In this document: positions 38,138 through 46,940 of the stretch, in pieces
Layout of the letters: the number at the start of each line of letters is the position of its first letter
Numbering within the stretch: the stretch's first letter is position 1
From: Rhizobium sp. 32-5/1
GTDB lineage: Bacteria; Pseudomonadota; Alphaproteobacteria; Rhizobiales; Rhizobiaceae
DNA: 64,000 nt
Direction: 5' to 3'
NCBI RefSeq assembly: GCF_029537235.1
Contig: NZ_CP120639.1
Span: 434,001-498,000 of the forward strand
Notes under the pieces: generated by a model
What the model was told of the DNA's origin: nothing
Databases searched by the model: none
What the model saw: the letters and a program-made list of their open reading frames with translations, nothing else
Translations under genes and position numbers: made by a program

Positions 38138-38848
38138 ATGACGCGAACCTATGCGGCAGTGAGCAATAAAGGCGGGGCCGGGAAGACGACGCTGGTGACG
38201 TTGGTCGGAGGGGAATACGCGTTGCGCGGCGAGCGCGTTCTGCTGATCGATGCCGACAACAGGCAGAACCTGTCCGGCTGGTGGCGACTTTGTGCCGAGA
38301 AGAACAACGTACCTGACAATCTCGAAGTGACCGTTGCATCAACGCAGCGATCGATCGAACAGGCCATCAACAATCTGGGGCGGGCGTTCGATCTCGTTAT
38401 CATCGACGCTCCAGGCGTCGACAGCACCTTGCAGACCACTATCATCCGCTCGGCCGAACTGGTGATATCGCCGATTCAGCCGGCGATAAAGGAACTTGAA
38501 GCAGCCGGACAGGCGGTCGCCACGGTGAACGAGATCAACGACCGCTTCGGCCTGTCTATCGACCATATCAACGTGCGCACCCGCATCTCCGTTCCGGGTC
38601 GGAACATGGAGGCGTATCGCTATATCCGGCCCTTCGTCGCCGGCCTTATCGCTGGCGACTATCGAACGCGATTGCTCGATACAGAGCTGTTCGAGCGCAA
38701 TATTTACCGTGAGATCCAAAACGGACTTGGGACATTGCAGATGCAGGAGCTGACCGATCCGGTGCGAAAAGCGAGACTTGAGGTTCAGGCACTCGTCGAC
38801 GAGATCGAGCAACACAGAATGTCGGAAGGCATTGAGGGCGCAGCATGA
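38138..38848 (+). CDS. ParA/MinD-family ATPase, VirC1-like
   Basis: 236 residues. The deviant Walker A is SNKGGAGKTTLVTLVG near residue 9, followed by VLLIDADNRQNLSGW and LVIIDAPGVDST. Length and position fit VirC1 of the Ti plasmid, which binds near the T-DNA border and helps assemble relaxosomes at the pole. A partition ParA is the alternative, but no ParB follows. The ATG at 38138 begins exactly at the conserved strand (MTRTYAAVSNKGG). The stop overlaps the next gene by 4 bases. Confidence 0.85.
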   Translation: MTRTYAAVSNKGGAGKTTLVTLVGGEYALRGERVLLIDADNRQNLSGWWRLCAEKNNVPDNLEVTVASTQRSIEQAINNLGRAFDLVIIDAPGVDSTLQTTIIRSAELVISPIQPAIKELEAAGQAVATVNEINDRFGLSIDHINVRTRISVPGRNMEAYRYIRPFVAGLIAGDYRTRLLDTELFERNIYREIQNGLGTLQMQELTDPVRKARLEVQALVDEIEQHRMSEGIEGAA

Positions 38849-39222
38849 GCAAGGGTGGACTTGGATTGTCGGATCTATCGATTGCGCCCCGTAAATCGGA
38901 ACGTCCTTCGGGACCGGTCGCCAGCGTCACCACGCTCGTGCCGGCACCCAACGAGACGGTCGCACCTTCAATATTGCCAAAGCCGAGTGAGAAGCAACGC
39001 CGCGAAACGGCGGAGACGCGGGCCATAGTGCAGGAGGATGCGCGCTATAGCCTCAAAAACTTGAAACGGTCCAAACAGCGCAATGTCAAATTCTTCGTCA
39101 ATATTGCTCTCGACTACGAGCTGAAGGCGCGGCTTCAGCGGGCAGCCACAGAGAACGATCTCAAAATGACTGCGGTGGTCAAGGCGGCACTCGATTATTA
39201 TCTGAAGGAGAATGACTATTGA
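38845..39222 (+). CDS. ribbon-helix-helix protein, VirC2-like partner of the ParA ATPase
   Basis: 125 residues with a disordered, Pro/Ser-rich N-terminal half and a C-terminal RHH-type segment (RNVKFFVNIALDYELKARLQ..AATENDLKMTAVVKAALDYY). VirC2 of Agrobacterium has an RHH fold and works with VirC1 at overdrive. Here the pair directly follows an oriT with a border-like nick, so a relaxosome role is proposed. A plasmid-partition adaptor is the alternative. It overlaps the upstream gene (ATGA). Confidence 0.78.
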   Translation: MSKGGLGLSDLSIAPRKSERPSGPVASVTTLVPAPNETVAPSILPKPSEKQRRETAETRAIVQEDARYSLKNLKRSKQRNVKFFVNIALDYELKARLQRAATENDLKMTAVVKAALDYYLKENDY

Positions 39223-39290
39223 GGACGGCAGACGATACCGGCGCCGGTCGATCCGGCGGCGGGATCGCATCCACCGCGAAAATCTGGCCC

Positions 39291-39434
39291 CTAGTCGGGG
39301 ACCATGTTTTCGAGCAGGGCGTCGCGTTCCTTGACTGCGGCGGCCAGCTCCGCCTCGATCTGGCGGCGTTCCTCGCGGTCGACTGCGTTGCGAAGCTCGG
39401 CGCGCAGTTCCTCAACGTGTTGTTCGATCGTCAT
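39291..39434 (-). CDS. small coiled-coil protein
   Basis: 47 residues (MTIEQHVEELRAELRNAVDR...) that are almost entirely charged heptad-like helix. The ATG at 39434 has AAGGAG 6 bases upstream. No family is known to me. It faces the VirC2-like gene convergently. Confidence 0.6.
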   Translation of the reverse strand: MTIEQHVEELRAELRNAVDREERRQIEAELAAAVKERDALLENMVPD

Positions 39435-39705
39435 CTTCGTCTCCTTGACGTTTGTGAAAGATGGAACAGAGGCGGTGGAAGGGCGATGACGGGTCAAGGT
39501 TCGCGCAGCGACCGGCGGAGCCGGCGTGCGGAGGAACCGATTTTGTCGGAGCAAGGCGTAGGCAAAATTGGAGGGGCCGCGCGACCTTGAGGCGGCATTG
39601 TCCTTCCACCACACTCGCAGATTTCAGCAGACAGGGGTGTTGTCTCGTGTGGCACCATGAAGGAGCGCTGCGGCAGACGAGCGATCGGTTGGAGGCATAG
39701 ACGCT

Positions 39706-40906
39706 GTGAGCAGACGCTACCGAATAGGCCAGACCATTGTGGCAGAGGACGATCCGGCCTTCGGCCCGATCCTTGCGCAAGCCTATCAGACGAGGCAAAG
39801 ACCCATCTGCCTTTGCTGCGACCGGGGGCGGCGATGTATATCGCCCGCATTGGTGAGCAGTTTTGCGCCAAGCGCATGCCACTATCGGGTTCCGACCACG
39901 ACCCACAATGCCAGTCCTATGAACCGCCCTATGAGCTCTCGGGGCTTGGGTCATTGATCGGCGGGGCGATCCAGCTCGATCCAGCCAAGGGATTGGCCGC
40001 GCTCAAACTGGATTTTCTCTCTCCAAGCGCGGCGCGCGGATGATGGCGGGAGGACCGACGCTGAGCGAAGGACCGGTCAAGAATGAGGTCAAGAAACTCT
40101 CGCTGCGTGCGCTGCTGCATTATCTCTGGCACCAGGGTGGCTTGACCGAGTGGACGGCGCACTGGGCTGGCAAGCGTCATTGGTTTCAGGTCCGCAGCCA
40201 TCTGATGGAAGCCGCAGCGACGATGACGGTCAAAGGTGCGCCGCTTTGCGAGCGCATGCTCATCCCGGAAAACTTCCGACTGGAAGACAAGGCGGCCATC
40301 GAACAGAGGCGGGCCGTTGCGCTTGCAGATATTCGGGCGCCTGCGTCTGGACCGAGAAAACTAATCTTGCTTGTTGGCGAGGTGAAGGAGTTTGCGCCGG
40401 CGCGCAGCGGCCAGAAGATCGTTATCAAGCATATGCCAGGGTTCCCGCTGGTGGTTGAGGACTGCACCTGGCGCCGGCTGCAGTCGCGCTATGCCGCAGA
40501 GCTTGAACTCTGGCAAGCGAATAACGGGTTTCATCTTGTTGTGATCGCAACGTTCGGCATGATGCCGTCTGGACTTGCCAGTATCGATGAGATCGCCCTG
40601 ATGTCGGCAACTGAGCAATGGTTGCCGATCGAGAATGCCTACGAGCAACGACTTGTCGACGCTTTGTCACGGCTCAGTCTGAAAAGCGTAAAGGGCCTGC
40701 GGTTCAACCTGTCATCGACGCAGCCGATTGCGGCGGCCACTCTTCCCCATCGCCGGCCCTCGCCCGCAGCGCTCTATATCGTGCCGCCGGACGCCGACGA
40801 TGAATTCGAGATGGCGCTTTCGGAGATGATCGCGGCGCGGCCCGATGTCGATCCGTGGATCTGGCGTGTGGCTGAAGGTGAGATGCCGTCCTTTCCAATC
40901 CGGTAA
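39706..40906 (+). CDS. DUF1173 family plasmid protein, two frame breaks
   Basis: About 400 residues after correction. Family landmarks are RYRIGQTIVAEDDPAFGPIL, QRPICLCC, MYIARIGEQFCAKRMPLSGS, CQSYEPPYELSGLG, VKKLSLRALLHYLWHQGGLT, PRKLILLVGEVKEFAPARSG and ALYIVPPDADDEFE. Breaks: near 39823-39827 (one G short) and near 40014-40018 (one T short in TTTT). DUF1173 proteins occur on conjugative plasmids and integrated elements of alphaproteobacteria; no biochemical role is known. GTG 39706 is the start. Confidence 0.87.
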
Positions 40907-41002
40907 GCGACCGTTTTTTCTATCAATGCAATGAATCGATCATGAGGGACCGATTCAAAACTCTGATTGGACGCAGATTCCCGAACGGGCGATTCTGCAG
41001 CC

Positions 41003-41296
41003 ATGATTACCCAACCTTATCATGTCTATATCGAGCGGGTCGATGCCACGAAGAACATGGCGCGCTTTTATGCGCTTTCGATCCAGTCGACCTTGTTCGG
41101 CGAAGCATCCCTTTTGCGCTGCTGGGGTCGTATCGGATGTCGGGGCCAACAGAAGATCCACATGTTCGAGCACGAAGATCAGGCGGTCGATCTATTCCTC
41201 GAACTGCTCTCCAAAAAGCGGAAGAGAGGTTATCGGCCCCGCACAAACTGTGGAAATCCTGACCATTCTGCTCCGCTTGCCGTGGCGGGAGAATGA
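41003..41296 (+). CDS. WGR-domain protein
   Basis: 97 residues, nearly all a WGR domain (YHVYIERVDATKNMARFYAL, then LLRCWGRIGCRGQQKIHMFE, AVDLFLELLSKKRKRGY). WGR domains bind nucleic acid ends, as in PARPs and some bacterial repair proteins. ATG 41003 starts just before the domain. It lies between DUF1173 and an HU gene in the plasmid backbone. Confidence 0.88.
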   Translation: MITQPYHVYIERVDATKNMARFYALSIQSTLFGEASLLRCWGRIGCRGQQKIHMFEHEDQAVDLFLELLSKKRKRGYRPRTNCGNPDHSAPLAVAGE

Positions 41297-41353
41297 CATC
41301 GTCCGCATTGACTGTCAGTGATTCCGACATCGATAACGATGCGGAGAATTGAC

Positions 41354-41632
41354 ATGACGACAACCAATGAGATTGCCGACAAGCTAGCCACCGACCATGG
41401 CCTGACCAAGGTTCAGGGAAAGGCCGTGGTTGAGGCAGTGATTGCAGCCATCACTGAGGCAGCGATTGCCGGCAACGAAACGAGCCTCCCCGGCTTCGGA
41501 AAGTTCAAAATCAAGGACACCCCGGAGCGCGACGCGCGCAATCCAGCAACCGGCGCGACCGTCAAGGTCCCCGCCGCTAGGAAGCTGGCGTTCACGCCGG
41601 CCAAGGCGTTGAAGGACGCGCTCAATAAGTGA
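41354..41632 (+). CDS. HU-family nucleoid protein
   Basis: 92 residues of an HU/IHF histone-like protein: MTTTNEIADKLATDHGLTKV, then GFGKFKIKDTPERDARNPAT and the end KLAFTPAKALKDALNK. The DNA-contact arm carries the RNPATG signature. It bends and coats DNA and may be used on incoming plasmid DNA. A strong terminator follows 7 bases after the stop. Confidence 0.95.
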   Translation: MTTTNEIADKLATDHGLTKVQGKAVVEAVIAAITEAAIAGNETSLPGFGKFKIKDTPERDARNPATGATVKVPAARKLAFTPAKALKDALNK

Positions 41633-41639
41633 CATGACG

Positions 41640-41668
41640 AAAGCCCCGCTCGGATCGAGCGGGGCTTT
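41640..41668. terminator. bidirectional hairpin terminator between HU and DUF736 genes
   Basis: A 13-base perfect stem AAAGCCCCGCTCG/CGAGCGGGGCTTT with loop GAT. The A- and T-ends let it act on both convergent genes (HU on plus, DUF736 on minus). Confidence 0.88.
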
Positions 41669-41677
41669 CGTGCTTGT

Positions 41678-41989
41678 TCAGCGCCGGGTGTTGCGCGACC
41701 AGATGAGCTGCAGACCTTCCTGGCCCTGCACTTCGGTAAGCGTCGCGTAGATCGGGGCCGGAAAGCTCGGATCGTCGAGCTTGACGGAGATGTAGTCGCG
41801 ATCGGTTTCGCGGGCCTGTTTCTGCCATCCTGCGCCGAACTCGACATTGCCGGCCAGGACCCGGAAGTCGGGAGCGTCTTCCGAGCTGCGCTCGACCCGG
41901 ACGATCTTTGCCTTGACGTTGAGGTTGAGGGTCTTGATGGTGCCGGAAAAGCCGTTTTCCGAAGCGGTGAAAGAGCCGATGGTTGCCAT
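41678..41989 (-). CDS. DUF736 family protein
   Basis: 103 residues ([34 protein letters not shown], then [10 protein letters not shown]-like [20 protein letters not shown], and [19 protein letters not shown]). This is the whole DUF736 family protein, common on alphaproteobacterial plasmids and integrative elements. Function unknown; the beta-rich sequence suggests an OB-like or jelly-roll fold (inference). ATG 41989 matches the family start. Confidence 0.93.
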   Translation of the reverse strand: MATIGSFTASENGFSGTIKTLNLNVKAKIVRVERSSEDAPDFRVLAGNVEFGAGWQKQARETDRDYISVKLDDPSFPAPIYATLTEVQGQEGLQLIWSRNTRR

Positions 41990-42359
41990 TGTCGTGATCC
42001 TTTTCAGTTGCTCGGGCCGCGCCCATCGCGGCCTCGATGGCTGTCGATCAGACCGGGGGCGATCGGCCCGCACCTGAAAGGGCCGAAACGAAGTGAAGGA
42101 CGGCCATGGGCCGAGGCTTTCTTGCCTCGCGAGGAATGGCGGCGCAGCCGTCAGGGAAGAAAACGAGCCGGCCGTTGCGGATGCCGATCGAGCCGAGCAG
42201 CGTGAGGCGGTCTTCGGTCAGACATGCCCCATCGAGACCGCAGTGGGTGTGCCTTGCGCGTGATGAAGGAAAGGCAATGGCGGATAAAGGTGTGACACCA
42301 GCAGCGACAATACTACCCCCGCATTGATCCCCGCCCGCCTTGAGGCAAGGCGATCGCCA
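41990..42359. other. intergenic region upstream of DUF736
   Basis: 370 bases without a supported gene. GGGCCGAAACGAAGTG.AGGA with following CGGC at about 42079-42103 recurs upstream of ArdC at about 44909-44933. Confidence 0.5.
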
Positions 42360-42753
42360 TCACAAGCGCGCGACACCTGCGAGTTTTCGAGCCGCAGCCG
42401 CCTGTTTGACGGTGCTGGCGACAGTCTTGAGAAAGGCAGGGCTGAAAGTACCAATCGGCGTGGTCGTCTCGAAGTCGAATGCCTTGTCGAGCTCTACCCG
42501 ATTATACTCGTCGAGAATGATCCAGCAGGGAAATCCAATCCGGCGCGCCGGCACTCCATCTGGCTGATGACAAGGGACAGCCGGTCAGTTCCGGGCAATC
42601 GCGACGTGATAGGAAAGAGAAACACAACACCCGGCGCCGTGGCGGTGCGAACGACGACACAGGTGGGCCTTGCCTGCGACCCGACTCTTCTTCAGCTGCC
42701 GCCTCGCGGCTCCACAGATAGAAGAACCGGACGATCTGCCCAGGCTCAAGCAT
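42360..42753 (-). CDS. PemK/MazF-like toxin, two frame breaks
   Basis: The combined frames read MLEPGQIVRFFYLWSREAAA, ESGRKARPTCVVVRTATAPG, VVFLFPIT, GLDFPCWIILDEYNRVELDK, and TPIGTFSPAFLKTVASTVKQ, about 132 residues. The opening P-G-x-I-x-R-F, the RP..VV.....V strand and a late W-I-I-L-D-E-Y-N are typical of the PemK/MazF-like endoribonuclease toxins of rhizobial plasmids. Slips lie near 42685 and in the C run near 42527-42529. It overlaps the antitoxin stop (ATGCTTGA), as in type II modules. Confidence 0.65.
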
Positions 42754-42991
42754 TGTCTGTCCCGATGATATCGTCCAAGCCGGTCATCAATTCCTGATGA
42801 ATGTCTTCCGGTGCGTCGAGCAATCCGTAGGTCTGCGTGTGCGAACGACCTATAAGCTTTCGGTATTTGCTCGGCTGTCAGGATGACAAGCTTGTCTTTG
42901 CCCCGTTTTGTCAAGCTCACCGGTTCGACAAGGGCTGCCTCGAGGATTTCCCCGAAGCGCGGTTCATGTCTGAAAAGGTAAACTGCTTCAT
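42746..42991 (-). CDS. Phd/YefM-like antitoxin, two frame breaks
   Basis: The combined frames give MKQFTFSDMNRASGEILEAA, LVEPVSLTKRGKDKLVILTA, EQYRKLIGRSHTQTYGLLDA, PEDIHQELMTGLDDIIGTDN, about 82 residues, with the Phd/YefM opening (xxAxxxxxxLLxAAxxEPVxLTKRGKxxxVLLxxE). Slips: one G short near 42946-42949, and one extra A near 42865-42868. The antitoxin would bind its own promoter through its N-terminal domain. ATG 42991 has GGAG upstream; ATG 42997 is possible. Confidence 0.7.
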
Positions 42992-43017
42992 CTCCATGTC
43001 TCCGTCGTGAATTACCT

Positions 43018-43046
43018 ATAATACGTATTGTATGCAATTCATGCAA
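43018..43046 (-). promoter_or_regulatory. promoter and palindromic operator of the Phd/PemK module
   Basis: On the minus strand TTGCAT (43041-43046), 17 bases, then TATTAT (43018-43023) form a sigma-70-like promoter. The palindrome AATACGTATT (43020-43029) covers the -10 box, and a tandem ATGCAATT lies at 43033-43048. This is the expected arrangement for antitoxin autorepression. Confidence 0.55.
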
Positions 43047-43123
43047 TTGAAATCGGCGGTGATGTTTCGTTCGCCGAGCGCACGGAGGATCATCACACAC
43101 CTCCCTGGGAGGGCTGATTTATG

Positions 43124-43642
43124 TCAGCCGAGGCAGATCTGCGTGTCCTGGATCGGATGCAGCAGACGCGGTTCCGCGCCAATAAGTCGACGGGCATGGA
43201 TAGCAATGCCGGTCTCCCGCACAATACCGGCATAAGGGGCGCGAGGGAACCAAGTTCCTCATTGGTCAACGCAACCAGCTCGGGGCAGTCGACGTGGACA
43301 TCCGTGTCATCGACTGCCACCGCGCTGATCCAGCGACCCCATCGAGGCGGTATTCGTGTGTGCCGTAGTCGATGTCGATCTCATCCAGAAGGTTGATTGT
43401 GACCCGCCCGAAGATCTCGATCTCGCCGTCCAGTTGGAAAGCGGCAATTCGTCACCGGCGAGACGTTGCCGCTCCAAGTCCATAATGATCCGAACCCGAT
43501 CGATGGCTGCGTCCAGCCCCTCAATCAGACGCTCATGAAGCCTCTGGCAAAATGCGCTGTCACAACTGAGACTGTTAGCAAGGACGATGAGCTGGAAGCC
43601 GGCAAGTTCGACATATAACGACAGGCTATGGATTGATATCAT
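43124..43642 (-). CDS. plasmid protein of unknown function, several frame breaks
   Basis: Starts MISIHSLSLYVELAGFQLIV (ATG 43642, AAGGAG upstream), continuing RLHERLIEGLDAAIDRVRII and MDLERQRLAGDELP. After a slip the next frame reads EIFGRVTINLLDEIDIDYGT and HEYRLDGVAGS, and a third reads AVDDTDVHVDCPELVALTNE and RRLIGAEPRLLHPIQD. The joined protein would be about 170 residues and acidic. I do not recognise a family. The reconstruction after residue 75 is my inference from coding-like composition. Confidence 0.5.
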
Positions 43643-43856
43643 GATTTGATCTCCTTCAACTGGATGAAGGAGATCGACCACTCCTTCGCAAAGAGGGGTC
43701 AAGGACTGCGGACGCGGCTTGCAAGCGGGGGAGACCGCGCCGTCCTTGACGCCGGATTTGCTGGAGTAGAAACAGGGCGTCAGAGAGAAGAGCCCCGCGG
43801 CTCCAAAAGGGGACGCGACTGTTTCCAACGGAGTCGGCATGCGTCTGGAACGAGCA

Positions 43857-44789
43857 CTAGGCTGCATGGCGTTGTGACTCTGACTTCAGATCGTGAAGAA
43901 AAGCGACGGATCGCTGCGCTTGGGCCGCGGCCTGGACGATGAAGCGCCTGTCATTCTTCAACACCGAGAGCCACGACGCGAGATAGCTGGCGTGGTCGGG
44001 GCGGGGTTCCATTTCCGGTACGATGCCGAGATCGGCGGCGAGAAAGACGGCGCCGAGTTCGGCGATCAGTTCTTCGCGCGCTCGCTCGGTGCGGTCTTTC
44101 GCGTATCGCGACAGATCACGATTGAGCCGCTGAGTGGCACCGGCCCAATGCACGCTTTCATGCGCGAGCGTTGCATAGTAACTCTCAATGTCGCGGAACG
44201 TCTCGATCGGCGGCATCTGGATGATATCCGACCCCGGCGCGTAAAAGGCCTTGTCGCCGCCGTGACGTATGACGGCACCTGTGGCCGCGAAGAATGCGTC
44301 CGCATGCGCGATCCTGTCGATCGGTCGAGCGGTTCCACCATCGGGCGCATCCGCGTATCGGTCCCCGAGACCGTCGATCTGTTCGACGTTGAAAACCGTG
44401 TAACCTTTCAGGAAGGGGATATCGCGCTCGATCTCGTTTCCCGCGCCGTCGGTCTCGGTCTTGCTGATCCGGTTGGCATAAACCACCATCGACCCGGTCT
44501 CACCCTTTCTGACACATGCGCCAATCTCCTGCGCCTGCCGAAACGTCATCCAGGTCGACGAGACGTAGCCGCGAACCATAGCTTCAGCCCAGAGAAGCAA
44601 CACATTGATGCCCGAATAGGGTTCGCCGTTGTGGCGTAATGGCCGGGACACGCCACAAACAGGGTGTTTGCTGTTCCAGGGCTGGACCCACGGCCGCACG
44701 CCCTCGTCCAACGCCGCAATCATCCTGTCGGTGATGCGCGTATAGACATCCACCCGCTGCTCGCCCGTCCTCTTATCGTTTTTCATCAT
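43857..44789 (-). CDS. ardC: ArdC-type antirestriction protein
   Basis: 310 residues. The N-terminal ssDNA-binding domain (VDVYTRITDRMIAALDEGVR..PWVQPWNSK, PYSGINVLLLW) is followed by a zincin metalloprotease domain with HESVHWAG (HExxH) near residue 223 and a downstream Glu in REELIAELGAVFLAADLGI. This is the full ArdC architecture. It shields incoming single-stranded plasmid DNA from restriction, which fits its place in the block next to oriT. The promoter should lie in 44790-44950. Confidence 0.93.
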   Translation of the reverse strand: MMKNDKRTGEQRVDVYTRITDRMIAALDEGVRPWVQPWNSKHPVCGVSRPLRHNGEPYSGINVLLLWAEAMVRGYVSSTWMTFRQAQEIGACVRKGETGSMVVYANRISKTETDGAGNEIERDIPFLKGYTVFNVEQIDGLGDRYADAPDGGTARPIDRIAHADAFFAATGAVIRHGGDKAFYAPGSDIIQMPPIETFRDIESYYATLAHESVHWAGATQRLNRDLSRYAKDRTERAREELIAELGAVFLAADLGIVPEMEPRPDHASYLASWLSVLKNDRRFIVQAAAQAQRSVAFLHDLKSESQRHAA

Positions 44790-45022
44790 CCTGACCTCGC
44801 TTTTGCAAACCGCGCCAATCGCGGATCGTCACGGCGGTCGAAGCAGCGGCGCCCGGAGGAGGCGCACCCGATGAGAGACAGTGTTGACCGTTGGAACCTT
44901 GGCGGATGGGCCGAAACGAAGTGGAGGACGGCTTGGCCGTTGCGACCCTCCCTCTCCGGCGACGCTAGACCGCTCACCGGGACGAGCCTTGATCGGCGCG
45001 GCGCCTGGCTGTCGACACAACA

Positions 45023-45051
45023 AAAGCCGGCGCGTTTTGCGCGCCGGCTTT
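45023..45051. terminator. GC-rich hairpin, probable terminator
   Basis: A 12-base perfect stem AAAGCCGGCGCG/CGCGCCGGCTTT with loop TTTTG, downstream of the minus-strand gene at 45091-45675. Confidence 0.75.
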
Positions 45052-45064
45052 CGCCGCAATGAAG

Positions 45065-45084
45065 GAAGGGGCCTTCGCCCCTTC
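45065..45084 (-). terminator. second hairpin after the 45091-45675 gene
   Basis: GAAGGGGC/GCCCCTTC stem of 8 bases with a CTTC tetraloop, 6 bases past the stop codon of the minus-strand gene. A CTTC or GAAG loop closes stably. Confidence 0.6.
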
Positions 45085-45090
45085 TTCGGT

Positions 45091-45675
45091 TCAGTCAAAT
45101 GCCGACATCTGAAGCGATGCGGCCTTCTGATCGATAAGCTGGGCTGCGACCGACGAACCTGAGCGCTCGTAGGGCTTCCAAGTCTCGCCAGTGATCTCCT
45201 CGTAGGCCGATGCCGCGCCTTCGGCCGCCATGCGCAGGACGTGGGCCTGCAGTCCTGTGTCGGCTGCGAAGTCGCGCTTCCGCTGCGCTCGGCTGTCGAA
45301 GCCTACCGGGCCGTCCAGGTCCTCGTCTCTGGTGCCGTTGGAAAGTTTGCTAGTGAGATCGCGGGCCTCTGTGACCGCGCGGCTGTAGAACTGTCCGGCG
45401 CCGTAAGCCGAACCGACAAAGGATCCGACGATGCGCTGCATGTGGATTTGCATCGCCTTTTCGGCAAGGACCTCCTTTAAGGCATCGGCACTTTGGATCA
45501 ATTGGCTGCGGTGGAGGTCGCGGATCCCGTCGCTGTCGATGAGGGTAAGGCCGAAGCTTTCGGAGATGCACAGGGCCTGGGCCGCGTCGGGGCAGGCGTG
45601 CCTGACCATTTCGAGTGTGGTGGCGCGCTGGAATTTTGCGGGACGGTTCTTCTGGGTGGAGTTGAGCGGTGCCAT
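45091..45675 (-). CDS. conserved plasmid protein of unknown function
   Basis: 194 residues (MAPLNSTQKNRPAKFQRATT...). It is soluble and mostly helical, with a single early block CPDAAQALCISESFG and a middle FVGSAYGAGQFYSRAVTEAR. No domain known to me. Position beside ArdC and DUF736 puts it in the conjugative-plasmid backbone. The frame is clean over its whole length, unlike many neighbours. Confidence 0.8.
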   Translation of the reverse strand: MAPLNSTQKNRPAKFQRATTLEMVRHACPDAAQALCISESFGLTLIDSDGIRDLHRSQLIQSADALKEVLAEKAMQIHMQRIVGSFVGSAYGAGQFYSRAVTEARDLTSKLSNGTRDEDLDGPVGFDSRAQRKRDFAADTGLQAHVLRMAAEGAASAYEEITGETWKPYERSGSSVAAQLIDQKAASLQMSAFD

Positions 45676-46208
45676 GATCGGATCCTTTTGAGCGATGTTT
45701 CAGCAAAGCCCGGGGTGCCGGTTGTCGTCCGGCTCAGCCACTCGGGTGCGGGCAGAAGGACATGGGCGTCAGCGGCCCGGCCCAAGGTCAGGACATTGTC
45801 AGGAGGAGCGGGGAAGGTTTGCGGATGGTGCTGCCCGCACTTGCGGGCTGCGACAGACGCGGGCCTGCCTTGCGACGCGGCGATGATCCTGCCGCAACGC
45901 GGCGCGCCAGCGGCCTTTGACTGGGACGCGCCCATGTCAGACCACAGCAAAACCGAGGTGCTGTCCCGGCCGACGATCTGATTCACGACAGCATGATGCC
46001 CTCGCCACGTGATCGACCTTGGCACCGCCGCCTCACCCACACAGGGGCACTGAAAAATCTTGGTCCCACTACACTCAGTGCAAGCCGCCTTGTGGGTATC
46101 GAACCATCGGCCCGGAGATTGTCCGGCGCCCAACTTGGCAAAGTGCGGGGGTGGCCCTGTATACCAAGATATTTTCAGCTAATTTACCGGGATACCCAGG
46201 AGGACACA
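45676..46208. other. intergenic region before the VapBC module
   Basis: 533 bases with several overlapping open frames on both strands but none with convincing protein features. The right end carries the vapBC promoter area (AT-rich 46165-46190) and AGGAGG at 46198-46203. Confidence 0.5.
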
Positions 46209-46509
46209 ATGTCCAGCTCTCAGACCCGCGCAATTCAGAACTACAGAGCCCGCTTGAGTGATCGTGGGCTCGCTCGTTTCGAGGTACTCGGCCGTGACGC
46301 CGATCGTGACCTCAATCAGGTTGTTAGCACGCCGTCTGGCAGAAAATGGCACAGAGTCCGTAAGATTGCGCGCGGCCGTGAACGATACGATCAAGGGTGA
46401 ACCGCCCAAGAAGGGTGGGATTCTCGCGGCACTTGGCCGTTCGCCGCTCGTTGGCGCTGAGATCGAAATCGCCCGTCGCCGCGAAGAAGGTCGTGAGACC
46501 GATCTTTAA
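46209..46509 (+). CDS. VapB/Phd-like antitoxin, frame-disrupted
   Basis: Begins MSSSQTRAIQNYRARLSDRG, LARFEVLGRDADRDL. After an extra base near 46313-46316 (CAAT for CAT) the second frame continues IRLLARRLAENGTESVRLRA and ends EIEIARRREEGRETDL, about 99 residues. The RHH-like start and acidic end suit an antitoxin partner of a PIN toxin. RBS AGGAGG lies 6 bases upstream. The stop TAA overlaps the vapC ATG by one base. Confidence 0.75.
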
Positions 46510-46940
46510 TGCGCTACCTTCTAGATACCAGTGTTCAAAGTAACATTACCAAGCCAGAGCCATCCTTCGAATTGATGACATGGATGGCCGATCAGACTGA
46601 TGAAGATCTTTTTATCGCTTCCCTCACAGTGGCTGAAATCCATAAAGGCATCCTGGAGAAGCCCGCCGGTAAGAAGCGAACCTCCTTCGAGAGGTGGTTT
46701 GTAGGTAATGATGGGCCGCAGCGTCTTTTTGCCGATCGTATCCTGCCCTTCGATGAAACGGCGGCTCTAATTTGGGCGCAGTTGATGGCTGAAGGAAAAG
46801 CAAGTGGGCGACCACGTAGCGGCCTTGATACTATCATCGCTGCCACTGCCCGGGCGAACGGTTGCATTGTCGTGACCGACAATGAGAAAGACTTTTACGG
46901 CATTGAATTGATCAATCCGCTTCGCACCAGCGTTAACTGA
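46509..46940 (+). CDS. VapC/FitB-type PIN-domain toxin
   Basis: 143 residues of a PIN-domain ribonuclease. The acidic metal ligands are all present: Asp6 in YLLDTSV, Glu in LTVAEIHKGI, Asp in SGLDTIIAATA and Asp in VVTDNEKDF. It cleaves RNA unless bound by the upstream antitoxin. The one-base overlap with the antitoxin gene is typical of these modules. The FitB-like features (EIHKGI) are clear. Confidence 0.92.
   Translation: MRYLLDTSVQSNITKPEPSFELMTWMADQTDEDLFIASLTVAEIHKGILEKPAGKKRTSFERWFVGNDGPQRLFADRILPFDETAALIWAQLMAEGKASGRPRSGLDTIIAATARANGCIVVTDNEKDFYGIELINPLRTSVN

Larger units (their letters stand above)
44790..45090. other. intergenic region between ArdC and the next gene
   Basis: 301 bases. 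It holds two hairpins (45023-45051 and 45065-45084, listed separately) and a copy of the GGGCCGAAACGAAGTGGAGG motif at about 44909-44933. No gene is seen. Confidence 0.55.
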
